Both the position numbers and the translations under genes were made by a program. 9,920 nt of DNA from an uncultured Bacilli bacterium (GTDB lineage Bacteria; Bacillota_I; Bacilli_A; RF39; UBA660): positions 1 through 9,920 of the forward strand of contig CAKOKF010000040.1 of the NCBI GenBank assembly GCA_934090775.1, given 5' to 3'. The notes under the pieces were generated by a model. The model saw only the letters and a list, made by a program, of their open reading frames with translations. It searched no databases and had not been told where the DNA came from. Below, in pieces: positions 1 through 6,786 of this stretch; position 1 is the first letter of the stretch, and the number at the start of each line of letters is the position of its first letter.

Positions 1-125
1 ACTTTATTTAATAAACTATAATAGTGGTCTTTTTAATGATATAATTAATAAATAAGAGAATATCCACACAAATATGTATATAAATTAGCTAAAATACCAT
101 ACTAAAAGTGATTGGAGAGATAAAA

Positions 126-1193
126 ATGGGACGTAAAGGGGAAAGTATTTTTAAACGCAAAGATGGTCGTTATGAAGCCCGCTATATCAAAAATTACATT
201 GGTGATACAGCAAAATACGGTTATATATATGGTAAAACTTATAGTGAAGTAAAAGAAAAAAGACGTCAAATTATGTTAGAAAAAGAAAAAAAAGTCAACG
301 TTAGTAAAAGCAAATTTTCAATTTACATATCAAGATGGTTAGAATCTAAAAGAGACAAAATAAAATTATCTAGTTATGCTACTTATGCTAATAAAGTAAA
401 AAAACATATTATGCCTGACCTAGGCGATTATAAACTAAGTTCTTTAAATAAGGAAACAATAGAAACTTATTTAAATACGAAAGCTATTTTTTTAGAAAAT
501 AACACAGTTCACGAAATTGGAATGATTTTAAAACAAATTATAAAATTTTGTCATATCTACATTGATTTTGACATTCCTATAAAAAAGAAGAAAAATATTG
601 ATGTTTTTCAAAAAGAAGAAATAATTCGCTTAGAGAATAATACTCTTCACTCAAATAATCCTGTTTGTCTAGGAATTGGTCTTTGTTTATATACTGGGCT
701 TCGTATTGGCGAATTATGTGCCCTTCGTAAAGAAAATTTTGATCTAAAAAATGGATTAATATATATTAATCATACTTTAATTAGAGTTCGTTCCGAAACT
801 TTTGAAAATAAAACACGTGTTGTTTTAGATGATCCCAAAACAGCCAATTCTAATCGAGTTGTCCCAATTGCAAATAAGCTACTACAGCCCTTAACTGAAT
901 ATTTAAATACATTCCCTAGTGATAAAAACTATTTTTTAACAAATTCTTTTCATTATGTCGAACCTAGATCCTATTACAATAAATACTTATATTATTTAAA
1001 AAAATGGGGTATTAAAAAACACAAATTCCATGCTTTAAGACATACTTTTGCAACAAATGCTATTGAAAAAAATATGGATGTTAAAGCTCTAGCTGAAGTA
1101 TTAGGACATTCTAATGTTAGTATTACTTTAAATTTATATGTTCACCCATCTTTAACTTATAAAAAAGATTGTATTGATAAAATATATAGTTAA
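126..1193 (+). CDS. Tyrosine recombinase / phage-type integrase
   Basis: Site-specific recombinase that would integrate and excise a mobile element through a phosphotyrosine intermediate. Numbering is from the ATG at 126 (355 aa). An N-terminal DNA-binding segment (about residues 5-45, Gly/Lys-rich start then alternating aromatics, like the arm-binding domain of Tn916-type integrases) precedes a SAM-like core-binding domain (about 62-150) and the catalytic domain. All catalytic residues are visible: Arg193 in GLRIGEL, Lys238 in DPKTANSNR, His302 and Arg305 in HALRHTF, His328 in LGHSN and the nucleophile Tyr338 in LNLYVHP. The ATG at 126 is preferred over a GTG at 108 because GGAGAG (114-119) lies 6 bases before it; the GTG start would place that site inside the gene. 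TATAAT hexamers lie upstream at 17-22 and 40-45, but no matching -35 box is visible inside the window. It is the only plus-strand gene and converges on the glycosyltransferase. No excisionase or relaxase is visible; any such partner would lie to the left. Confidence 0.95.
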   Translation: MGRKGESIFKRKDGRYEARYIKNYIGDTAKYGYIYGKTYSEVKEKRRQIMLEKEKKVNVSKSKFSIYISRWLESKRDKIKLSSYATYANKVKKHIMPDLGDYKLSSLNKETIETYLNTKAIFLENNTVHEIGMILKQIIKFCHIYIDFDIPIKKKKNIDVFQKEEIIRLENNTLHSNNPVCLGIGLCLYTGLRIGELCALRKENFDLKNGLIYINHTLIRVRSETFENKTRVVLDDPKTANSNRVVPIANKLLQPLTEYLNTFPSDKNYFLTNSFHYVEPRSYYNKYLYYLKKWGIKKHKFHALRHTFATNAIEKNMDVKALAEVLGHSNVSITLNLYVHPSLTYKKDCIDKIYS

Positions 1194-1229
1194 AAAACCT
1201 TAATAGCCAATTAAGCATTAAGGTTTTTT
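1192..1229. terminator. Bidirectional intrinsic terminator between convergent genes
   Basis: Perfect 13-bp inverted repeat: AAAAAACCTTAAT at 1192-1204 and ATTAAGGTTTTTT at 1217-1229, with a 12-base loop. The A-run and T-run on either side make it work in both directions, ending the integrase transcript (stop at 1191-1193) and the glycosyltransferase transcript (stop at 1228-1230). Both stop codons touch or overlap the arms. Confidence 0.85.
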
Positions 1230-2946
1230 ATTTCGTTAATAAATAATATGTACTTTCTACATCACTATTTAAATATAATATTTCTTTTTTATTTTCATAT
1301 CCAGTATTATCTATTAATTTTTCAATAACACTATCTTTATCTAACCAATTTTTAACACAAACTATTACTTCATCACTATTTTTTAATACTTCATCATTTT
1401 TTAGTAAACTATAATCATAAATATTATTATTTAAAATCAAATGCTTCTCATAAGTTGCAAATTCTGGCATAGCTGATAAGTGGGTAAAATAGTTATCAAA
1501 AACATAGATAAATGGCTTTGTTTTATTTGCATTGGCTAACTCTAAAACTTTACCGTAATCTTGATATAAGTATACTGGTGTACTTGTTTTAAAACCAACT
1601 ATACTTATTATAACAATAACAAACATACTAATAAAAGTAAAATATTTACTAGTATAGAAGATCTTAAACAAATAAACCAATAATAAAGCAAACATCGGTA
1701 ATAATAACATTATATATCTAGAAGTATAATTTTCACCTAAGAAAGGGGCAATTTTAGAAACTATAATTATAAATAATACCATTGGAACAAATAAATTTAT
1801 AATTATCTTTCTATCTTGTAATTTCTTTTTTTGACCATAATACAATCCCATTCCTAAAAATAAGAAGCATACTAATAAAGTAAATATTTTTTCTAAACTA
1901 AACATTTTTAAAAGAGCATTACTATAATAATTTAAATTAGCTACAATACTTCGTCCAGTATCTTCAGCCCCAAATCCACGATAAGAGAAAAATATTTGAT
2001 AAATACTTACTGGATAAAAGATAATACCAATTACAGCAGGAATAACATGAACTAACAAATATTTCCCTACTTTTTGATATCCTTTTTTCCATATTAAATA
2101 AATTGCATTTATTAAGAAAATTAACACAATATATATACAAAAATAATACTGAGTCAAAAAACCACCAAGTACGCATATAATCCAAGGCCATTTTATCTTT
2201 GTTGTATAGTCATTTTTTATTAAATCTACAGTTAAATAAAAGTACCAAACACTAAAGAAAGTTAACATCATATACATTCTATGAAAGTTTACCGTACTTA
2301 TTGCCCCCATACTTAAACTATAAAGCAACAAAGTCGGTGCACTAATATTTTTCTTTCCCATTCTTTTACATATCTTATCTAGAAAATACAAAGTTCCTAA
2401 AAAGAAAATCATATTTAAAGTAAAACCAATATATTTAGTAAATCTACCATAAAAAATACTTGATACTAAATGCATACAAAAATAAAATAACGGTGGATGT
2501 ACATCAAATGTTTGATTAATATAAGTAGAACGATAATTTAAAACATCACCTTTACCAATAGTTAAATAATTCAAGGCATCTTCATTACTTTTCCAAGTAG
2601 GTACTTCTTTAAACAAAGTTTCATCTTTAGTAAATTCACTATAATCATTAGTTTTTACATCATTCAAGAAAGTTATTAGTTTCTTAATATCATGACTATT
2701 TAATACTTCTCGATAAAGAATATCCATATTTCCCTGCGCATATCCATAATTACGATATACATTATCATATTTATAATTACTAGAACCATAGGAAAACATT
2801 TCATCTTCATGATATCCTTGTTTCTTATCCACATAATAAAACATTACTACTATAGAAAGAATAACAACTAATATAGTCAATTTATTATTCTTTAACTTTT
2901 GCCATAAATTATTTAATTTATCTTTTATACTCTTACTCATTTTCAT
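1228..2946 (-). CDS. GT-C type polytopic membrane glycosyltransferase
   Basis: Probable lipid-linked-sugar-dependent glycosyltransferase of the PMT/ArnT-like GT-C superfamily, acting at the outer face of the cytoplasmic membrane. Numbering is from the ATG at 2946 (572 aa). A short basic N-terminus leads to a first membrane helix (about 23-39), then a long extracytoplasmic loop with the acidic motif HEDE (46-49), typical of the GT-C catalytic loop. A second hallmark, FDVHPPLFY (about 147-155), starts the next membrane segment. Some nine or ten further hydrophobic helices follow to about residue 460, including a TSRYIMLLLP segment common in this superfamily. A soluble C-terminal domain of about 110 residues closes the protein. 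The start at 2946 is chosen because AAGGTGG (2958-2952) sits 5 bases upstream; a TTG further upstream would run through that site. The ATG at 2940 is an alternative. The start overlaps the rmuC stop by 14 bases, so translation is probably coupled. The sugar and acceptor (teichoic acid, glycolipid or protein) cannot be read from sequence. Confidence 0.85.
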   Translation of the reverse strand: MKMSKSIKDKLNNLWQKLKNNKLTILVVILSIVVMFYYVDKKQGYHEDEMFSYGSSNYKYDNVYRNYGYAQGNMDILYREVLNSHDIKKLITFLNDVKTNDYSEFTKDETLFKEVPTWKSNEDALNYLTIGKGDVLNYRSTYINQTFDVHPPLFYFCMHLVSSIFYGRFTKYIGFTLNMIFFLGTLYFLDKICKRMGKKNISAPTLLLYSLSMGAISTVNFHRMYMMLTFFSVWYFYLTVDLIKNDYTTKIKWPWIICVLGGFLTQYYFCIYIVLIFLINAIYLIWKKGYQKVGKYLLVHVIPAVIGIIFYPVSIYQIFFSYRGFGAEDTGRSIVANLNYYSNALLKMFSLEKIFTLLVCFLFLGMGLYYGQKKKLQDRKIIINLFVPMVLFIIIVSKIAPFLGENYTSRYIMLLLPMFALLLVYLFKIFYTSKYFTFISMFVIVIISIVGFKTSTPVYLYQDYGKVLELANANKTKPFIYVFDNYFTHLSAMPEFATYEKHLILNNNIYDYSLLKNDEVLKNSDEVIVCVKNWLDKDSVIEKLIDNTGYENKKEILYLNSDVESTYYLLTK

Positions 2947-4027
2947 AAAAACCACCTTCTTTAGTTTCAATTTCCTTTAAATTAACTTCATTTATCGAAG
3001 CAAATCGAGATGTTATTTTGTCAGTAGTTATATTTATATCTTTAACATCTTTTGAGACAGCATCTATATTTTTAGATAACTTATCCCAACGAATACGATA
3101 CTTTTGAAACTCATCACTAAGTTTTGCTAATTCATTAGCTATAACTTTAGCATACTTATCTCTTTTCATATTTTGTAATATCATACTGATAATAGATAAA
3201 GTACTTACTAAAGTAGTTGGCGATGTAATAAAAACATTATTCTTATAGGCATAGGAGACTAACTCCGGATAATAAGCATTTATCTCTGCAAATATAGCCT
3301 CAGCCGGCAAAAACATTATTGCTTGATAACTGGTTTCTCCTTTAATTATATATTTATCTTTAATAGCATCTATATGTTTTTTTACATCACTTTTAAAATT
3401 TTTAGCATACATATTTCTTAAATCAATATTAATATTTCGATCTACCATTTTTTGATAATTTTCTAAAGGAAACTTACTATCTATGCATATATGTCCCAAA
3501 GGTTCTGGGGCAAAAATTATCGAATCAGCTATATAGCCATTACTTAAGGTATATTGTAACTTATATATATCTTTATTACCCTCCCCAAAAATACTACTTA
3601 AAATATAATTTAAACTTACTTCTCCATAAATTCCTCTTGTTTTTTTATCAGTTAAAACACCTTGTAATGCAACAATATCACTACTTAAATTATCAATTCG
3701 TTTTTGAGCTTCATCAATTTTACTTAATCTTTCTAATATATTAGCAAACGTTTTATTCGTTTCTTTAAAATTTTCATCTAAATTAAGATTAACTTTTTCA
3801 TTTATTCTTAAAAGATTATTAGTTATCTCATTATTTAATGTTTTAAAATCTTCATTTAACCCTTTACTAAAATCATACTTAAAATCTAATATATCTTTAG
3901 TAAGTTTAGTTTCCATCTTGCCCAGTCTTTCCACTATATCACTATTATTATTTTTCTTTTTTGTAACTAAAAGCACTACTAAAAGAATAATAATTACTAT
4001 TAATAAAGTAATAATTATGTAATTCAT
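2933..4027 (-). CDS. rmuC: RmuC family protein (DNA recombination/rearrangement factor)
   Basis: RmuC proteins are predicted PD-(D/E)XK nuclease-fold proteins that in E. coli limit recombination-associated inversions; biochemical activity is poorly defined. Numbering is from the ATG at 4027 (364 aa). One N-terminal membrane helix (about 3-21, nearly all Ile/Leu/Val) is followed by a Lys-rich stop-transfer and a long coiled coil (about 30-125). The family core follows: RGIYGE (131-136), IADSIIF (166-172, Ala-Asp where most members have Pro-Asp), IDSKFPLENY (182-191), FLPAEAIFAE (239-248) and SPTTLVSTL (269-277). The C-terminus is again helical. The ATG at 4027 is chosen over a GTG at 4033 because AAAAGGA (4042-4036) lies 8 bases before the ATG but only 2 before the GTG. 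A candidate promoter lies just upstream, and the gene downstream overlaps it, so rmuC and the glycosyltransferase form a two-gene unit. Confidence 0.93.
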   Translation of the reverse strand: MNYIIITLLIVIIILLVVLLVTKKKNNNSDIVERLGKMETKLTKDILDFKYDFSKGLNEDFKTLNNEITNNLLRINEKVNLNLDENFKETNKTFANILERLSKIDEAQKRIDNLSSDIVALQGVLTDKKTRGIYGEVSLNYILSSIFGEGNKDIYKLQYTLSNGYIADSIIFAPEPLGHICIDSKFPLENYQKMVDRNINIDLRNMYAKNFKSDVKKHIDAIKDKYIIKGETSYQAIMFLPAEAIFAEINAYYPELVSYAYKNNVFITSPTTLVSTLSIISMILQNMKRDKYAKVIANELAKLSDEFQKYRIRWDKLSKNIDAVSKDVKDINITTDKITSRFASINEVNLKEIETKEGGFYENE

Positions 4028-4051
4028 AAACACCGTCCTTTTGTTAATCTA

Positions 4052-4080
4052 ATTATACAATTTATTTTCCATTATTTCTA
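4052..4080 (-). promoter_or_regulatory. Candidate sigma-A promoter for rmuC-glycosyltransferase
   Basis: On the minus strand a perfect -10 TATAAT (4057-4052) lies 17 bases after a weak -35 TAGAAA (4080-4075). It falls between the RNase J terminator and the rmuC ribosome binding site, giving a short leader of roughly 20 bases. The -10 is good; the -35 matches the consensus poorly. Confidence 0.45.
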
Positions 4081-4091
4081 CAAAAAGCCAA

Positions 4092-4125
4092 AGAAAAGAA
4101 GTATAGAAAATCTTCTATACCTCTT
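4092..4125 (-). terminator. Intrinsic terminator of the RNase J gene
   Basis: On the minus strand a 13-bp stem (4125-4113 with 4108-4096, one G-U pair) closes on a GATT loop and runs into TTTTCTTT. The TAG stop codon (4117-4115) is inside the ascending arm, so a terminating ribosome would cover the hairpin's 5' side. It insulates the RNase J gene from rmuC. Confidence 0.85.
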
Positions 4126-5749
4126 GAATAACGGCAATGATCATCGGTTTACATTCAGTCTCATTATATAAATATTTACCTAATTCTTCTCTAATTTCCG
4201 TTTTTATTTTAGTATATTCTACATACCTATCCGTAATATTTCTTGTAATAACAGTTAAAGCAATATTTTTAATTTCATTTATCATATCTTTACTATCTTT
4301 TATATAGATAAATCCTCTAGTTGTCACTTCAGGTCCTACTAAAATTTCTCTTGTTTTTTTAGAAATAGTTGCTGAAATTAATACTATTCCATTTTCACTT
4401 AACATTTGACGATCTTTAATGACCAAATCCCCTACGTCATCATTACTTTTGCCATCAATTAAAACATCATTAACTTTAATAGATTTAAAATTATCCTGTA
4501 AAACTCCATTATTAATTTCTACAATATCACCATTTTGTTTTAATAAAATATTGCTATCGGGAATACCTAAACTACTAGCAAGATCTGCATTATTTACCAT
4601 ATAACGATACTCACCTTTAACAGGCATATAATACTTAGGATTTAATAATTTAATCATCAACATTAAATCTTCTTTTGAAGCATGATGTAATATTGTCTTT
4701 CCCTTTGGAATTGAAACAATTTCGCAACCATGCATTGCTAAATCATTCTCTATTTTTACTAATAATTTTTCATTTTCATCATATCTAGGTTCTGCAAAAA
4801 CAATTGTATCAGTTTCTTTTAAATGAATAAATTTATCATAACCACTTAAAACCTTACTTATACAAGCATATGGATTTTGTTTACTATCAGCCATCAAAAT
4901 AATAGCATCTTTATCATCAATATTAGATAAATCACCAAGTAACCCTTCTTGTACTTCTAGATATTTTTCTTTCATTGCCATATCAATTAAATTTTGTAAT
5001 TGTTTACCCATTACGATAATCTTACGATGGGTATTTTTAGCAGCATCAAATATTTCTTGAATCGTATATAAGTGTGTTGGTAATACTAAAAACATTAAAC
5101 GATTTTTAGTATGACTAATAGCTTCTTTAAAGACACCAACTAAACGGTGATTAGGTGAAGTATGACCACTTCGCTCCGAAAATGACGACTCTTGTAATAA
5201 GGCTAATACACCCTTTTTACCAACGTAGGCAATCTTTCCTAAATCCATATCATATGCACCGCGCATTAATGGATCAATAATAAAGTCGCCAGTATAACAA
5301 ATCGCTCCATCTCTAGTATTTATAACATACATTACCGCATCTGGTGTTGAATGCGACACACTAATTGGGAAAATACTAACATCTCTAAAATTTAACTTTT
5401 TATGAGGTTCAATCTCTACAATATTCTTTGGATTTAAACCATCAGTTTCTAAAACATATTTGGTAAATTTTGTACAATAAACTTTTAGATTAGGAATCAT
5501 TCTAACTAAATCATTTGTAGCACCCATATTTTCATAATGTCCATGTGTTAGAAATAATCCTTTAATTTTCTTTTTATTTTTAACTAAATATTCAAAATCC
5601 GGAATAATATAATCTATTCCATATAAATTTTCTGTTGCAAACTTCAACCCACAATCTAAAATAAAGATAGAGTTATCTACTTCCACAACATAGGTATTTT
5701 TACCCGTCTCACTAAGGCCACCAAGCCCCATAATTTTTATTTTACTCAT
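4115..5749 (-). CDS. rnjB: RNase J2-like protein with degenerate active site
   Basis: Metallo-beta-lactamase/beta-CASP ribonuclease family, 544 aa, close to the usual length. RNase J enzymes degrade and mature mRNA and rRNA in the cytoplasm, often as a J1-J2 complex. Family markers are clear: GLGGLSETGKN (8-18), VSHSTPD (131-137), TGDF (153-156), GPEVTTRGF (472-480) and a C-terminal end KPMIIAVIQEV. The metal site is altered. The canonical HxHxDH reads HGHYEN (69-74), keeping both first histidines but with Glu73 for Asp and Asn74 for His. His133 and Asp155 remain. The usual DST motif reads ESS (187-189). The HVSGHA region is reduced to LHHAS (354-358). HGEYR reads KGEYR (378-382). This pattern resembles RNase J2, the weakly active partner of RNase J1 in Bacillus, more than J1; the symbol is given on that basis. 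A fully active J1 is expected elsewhere. The ATG start follows AAGGAAG with 10 bases spacing. It is monocistronic, with its own promoter and terminator. Confidence 0.88.
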   Translation of the reverse strand: MSKIKIMGLGGLSETGKNTYVVEVDNSIFILDCGLKFATENLYGIDYIIPDFEYLVKNKKKIKGLFLTHGHYENMGATNDLVRMIPNLKVYCTKFTKYVLETDGLNPKNIVEIEPHKKLNFRDVSIFPISVSHSTPDAVMYVINTRDGAICYTGDFIIDPLMRGAYDMDLGKIAYVGKKGVLALLQESSFSERSGHTSPNHRLVGVFKEAISHTKNRLMFLVLPTHLYTIQEIFDAAKNTHRKIIVMGKQLQNLIDMAMKEKYLEVQEGLLGDLSNIDDKDAIILMADSKQNPYACISKVLSGYDKFIHLKETDTIVFAEPRYDENEKLLVKIENDLAMHGCEIVSIPKGKTILHHASKEDLMLMIKLLNPKYYMPVKGEYRYMVNNADLASSLGIPDSNILLKQNGDIVEINNGVLQDNFKSIKVNDVLIDGKSNDDVGDLVIKDRQMLSENGIVLISATISKKTREILVGPEVTTRGFIYIKDSKDMINEIKNIALTVITRNITDRYVEYTKIKTEIREELGKYLYNETECKPMIIAVIQEV

Positions 5750-5810
5750 ATATAATCAACTTCCTTTTTTTATTTTTTATTTTAAATATAAGCGACTACA
5801 AACAAAATAC

Positions 5811-5839
5811 ATTATATCAAAAAAAAAGGTATATTCCAA
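5811..5839 (-). promoter_or_regulatory. Sigma-A promoter of the RNase J gene
   Basis: On the minus strand TTGGAA (5839-5834), a 17-base spacer and a perfect TATAAT (5816-5811). The predicted start near 5804 gives an AT-rich leader of about 55 bases before the ATG. The -35 box begins right after the stop codon of the upstream gene and sits in the loop of that gene's weak terminator hairpin. Confidence 0.65.
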
Positions 5840-5847
5840 CCTATTTT
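5819..5847 (-). terminator. Weak intrinsic terminator of the coiled-coil gene
   Basis: On the minus strand AGGT (5842-5839) can pair with ACCT (5830-5827), extended by four A-T pairs across a T-T mismatch, followed by nine T. The stem is short and poor, but the T-run directly after a stop codon supports a terminator role. It overlaps the RNase J promoter. Confidence 0.4.
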
Positions 5848-6686
5848 AATGATTTTTTCAAGACATACCCTATTTGTTTAGGTAGACAAAAAGTAAATGA
5901 AATATGTTTATATAACTTTAAAGCTCCTTCATATGTAAGAATAGGATAATTAAAATCACACAATTGTAAATTACCATTTTCTAAAGAATTAATAAAATCT
6001 TGATAGCTTAAATTCTTACCACTAGGTTTAAAAGTATAATTAGCTATAATCTTTATTTGTCTTAACATATTAGGCGTATAATCATAAGTATCATAATAAT
6101 TACAAACTTGCGTAATTGCATATTTTATCAAGAAAATTTGGCCAAAAGAATAGTTTAAAAAATCCTCTTTTGAATCATATAAATTGCTAAAATTATTATT
6201 TCTAAATATTTTGATAAGTTTATCAACAAACTCCTCTTCTGTTAAAGAAGCGGCTACTTTACTCGTACTTTTTAATCTTTGTTTTAAATCCTTACGCTTG
6301 CCAATATTATCACAATTTATCTCCAATTTTTTTCTTAAAAGTTTATAATAATCTTTATAAGCAAGTTTAAGATTAGCTTCATTATCTTTCAAATTTTTAT
6401 TTAATATTTCTCTAAACTTTACCTTTTGTTCTAAAGTCATACTCTTATCATTTTCTAACTCACTCAAACTTTTTTCTAAACTTCCGTGTAAAAATAACAG
6501 TCCATCCATATTAATTTTTTCTTGCTTTATTTCTTTTAAAACATTTTTAAGTCTTTCATCATCAGTACCATCATCTAATCTTTGTAATTTTTCCTGTAGT
6601 CTTAAAACGTCTTCATTAGCTTTTAATAAAATACTTTCATATTGTTGTTTTTCTTTATTAACTTTTTTTATTAGTTGCTTTTTCAT
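5841..6686 (-). CDS. Coiled-coil protein of unknown function (281 aa)
   Basis: I do not recognise a family. The N-terminal half is highly charged and helical: residues about 5-80 and 83-122 show long Lys/Glu-rich stretches with spaced Leu, consistent with an antiparallel coiled-coil hairpin. A basic turn around 129-140 leads to a globular C-terminal part (about 147-281) rich in Tyr, Phe and Asn, with the segment YYDTYDYTP at 197-205. There is no signal peptide and no membrane helix, so it is probably cytoplasmic. The ATG is preceded by AAAAGGAAA at about 7 bases. It has a near-consensus promoter of its own and a weak terminator, so it is a stand-alone gene between the MATE fusion and RNase J, and context does not suggest a partner. 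Good ribosome binding site, promoter and consistent base use make it a real gene. Confidence 0.8.
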   Translation of the reverse strand: MKKQLIKKVNKEKQQYESILLKANEDVLRLQEKLQRLDDGTDDERLKNVLKEIKQEKINMDGLLFLHGSLEKSLSELENDKSMTLEQKVKFREILNKNLKDNEANLKLAYKDYYKLLRKKLEINCDNIGKRKDLKQRLKSTSKVAASLTEEEFVDKLIKIFRNNNFSNLYDSKEDFLNYSFGQIFLIKYAITQVCNYYDTYDYTPNMLRQIKIIANYTFKPSGKNLSYQDFINSLENGNLQLCDFNYPILTYEGALKLYKHISFTFCLPKQIGYVLKKSLK

Positions 6687-6716
6687 AAATTATTTTCCTT
6701 TTTCATTAGTAAGGAT

Positions 6717-6745
6717 ATAATAATATTTTATTTCTTTAAAGTCAA
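6717..6745 (-). promoter_or_regulatory. Strong sigma-A promoter of the coiled-coil gene
   Basis: On the minus strand TTGACT (6745-6740), exactly 17 bases, then TATTAT (6722-6717); each hexamer is one base off consensus. It lies between the MATE-kinase terminator and the ribosome binding site, with a predicted leader of about 25 bases. It is the best promoter match in the window. Confidence 0.7.
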
Positions 6746-6760
6746 CTAATAATTCAATTA

Positions 6761-6783
6761 AAAAAAGAAGATTTCTCTTCTCT
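6761..6783 (-). terminator. Intrinsic terminator of the MATE-kinase gene
   Basis: On the minus strand AGAAGA (6781-6776), a GAAA tetraloop and TCTTCT (6771-6766), extended by one G-U and one A-U pair and followed by a T-run. It begins a few bases after the TAA stop at 6789-6787. Confidence 0.85.
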
Positions 6784-6786
6784 AAC

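Noticed and set aside
1..107. tRNA or attachment site upstream of the integrase
   Set aside because: No cloverleaf-forming sequence and no repeat of this stretch was found elsewhere in the window.
1964..2191. 75-codon minus-strand open frame
   Set aside because: Lies wholly inside the glycosyltransferase gene in another frame, with no ribosome binding site or family resemblance.
4419..4604. 61-codon plus-strand open frame
   Set aside because: Antisense to the RNase J gene; composition is that of a shadow frame.
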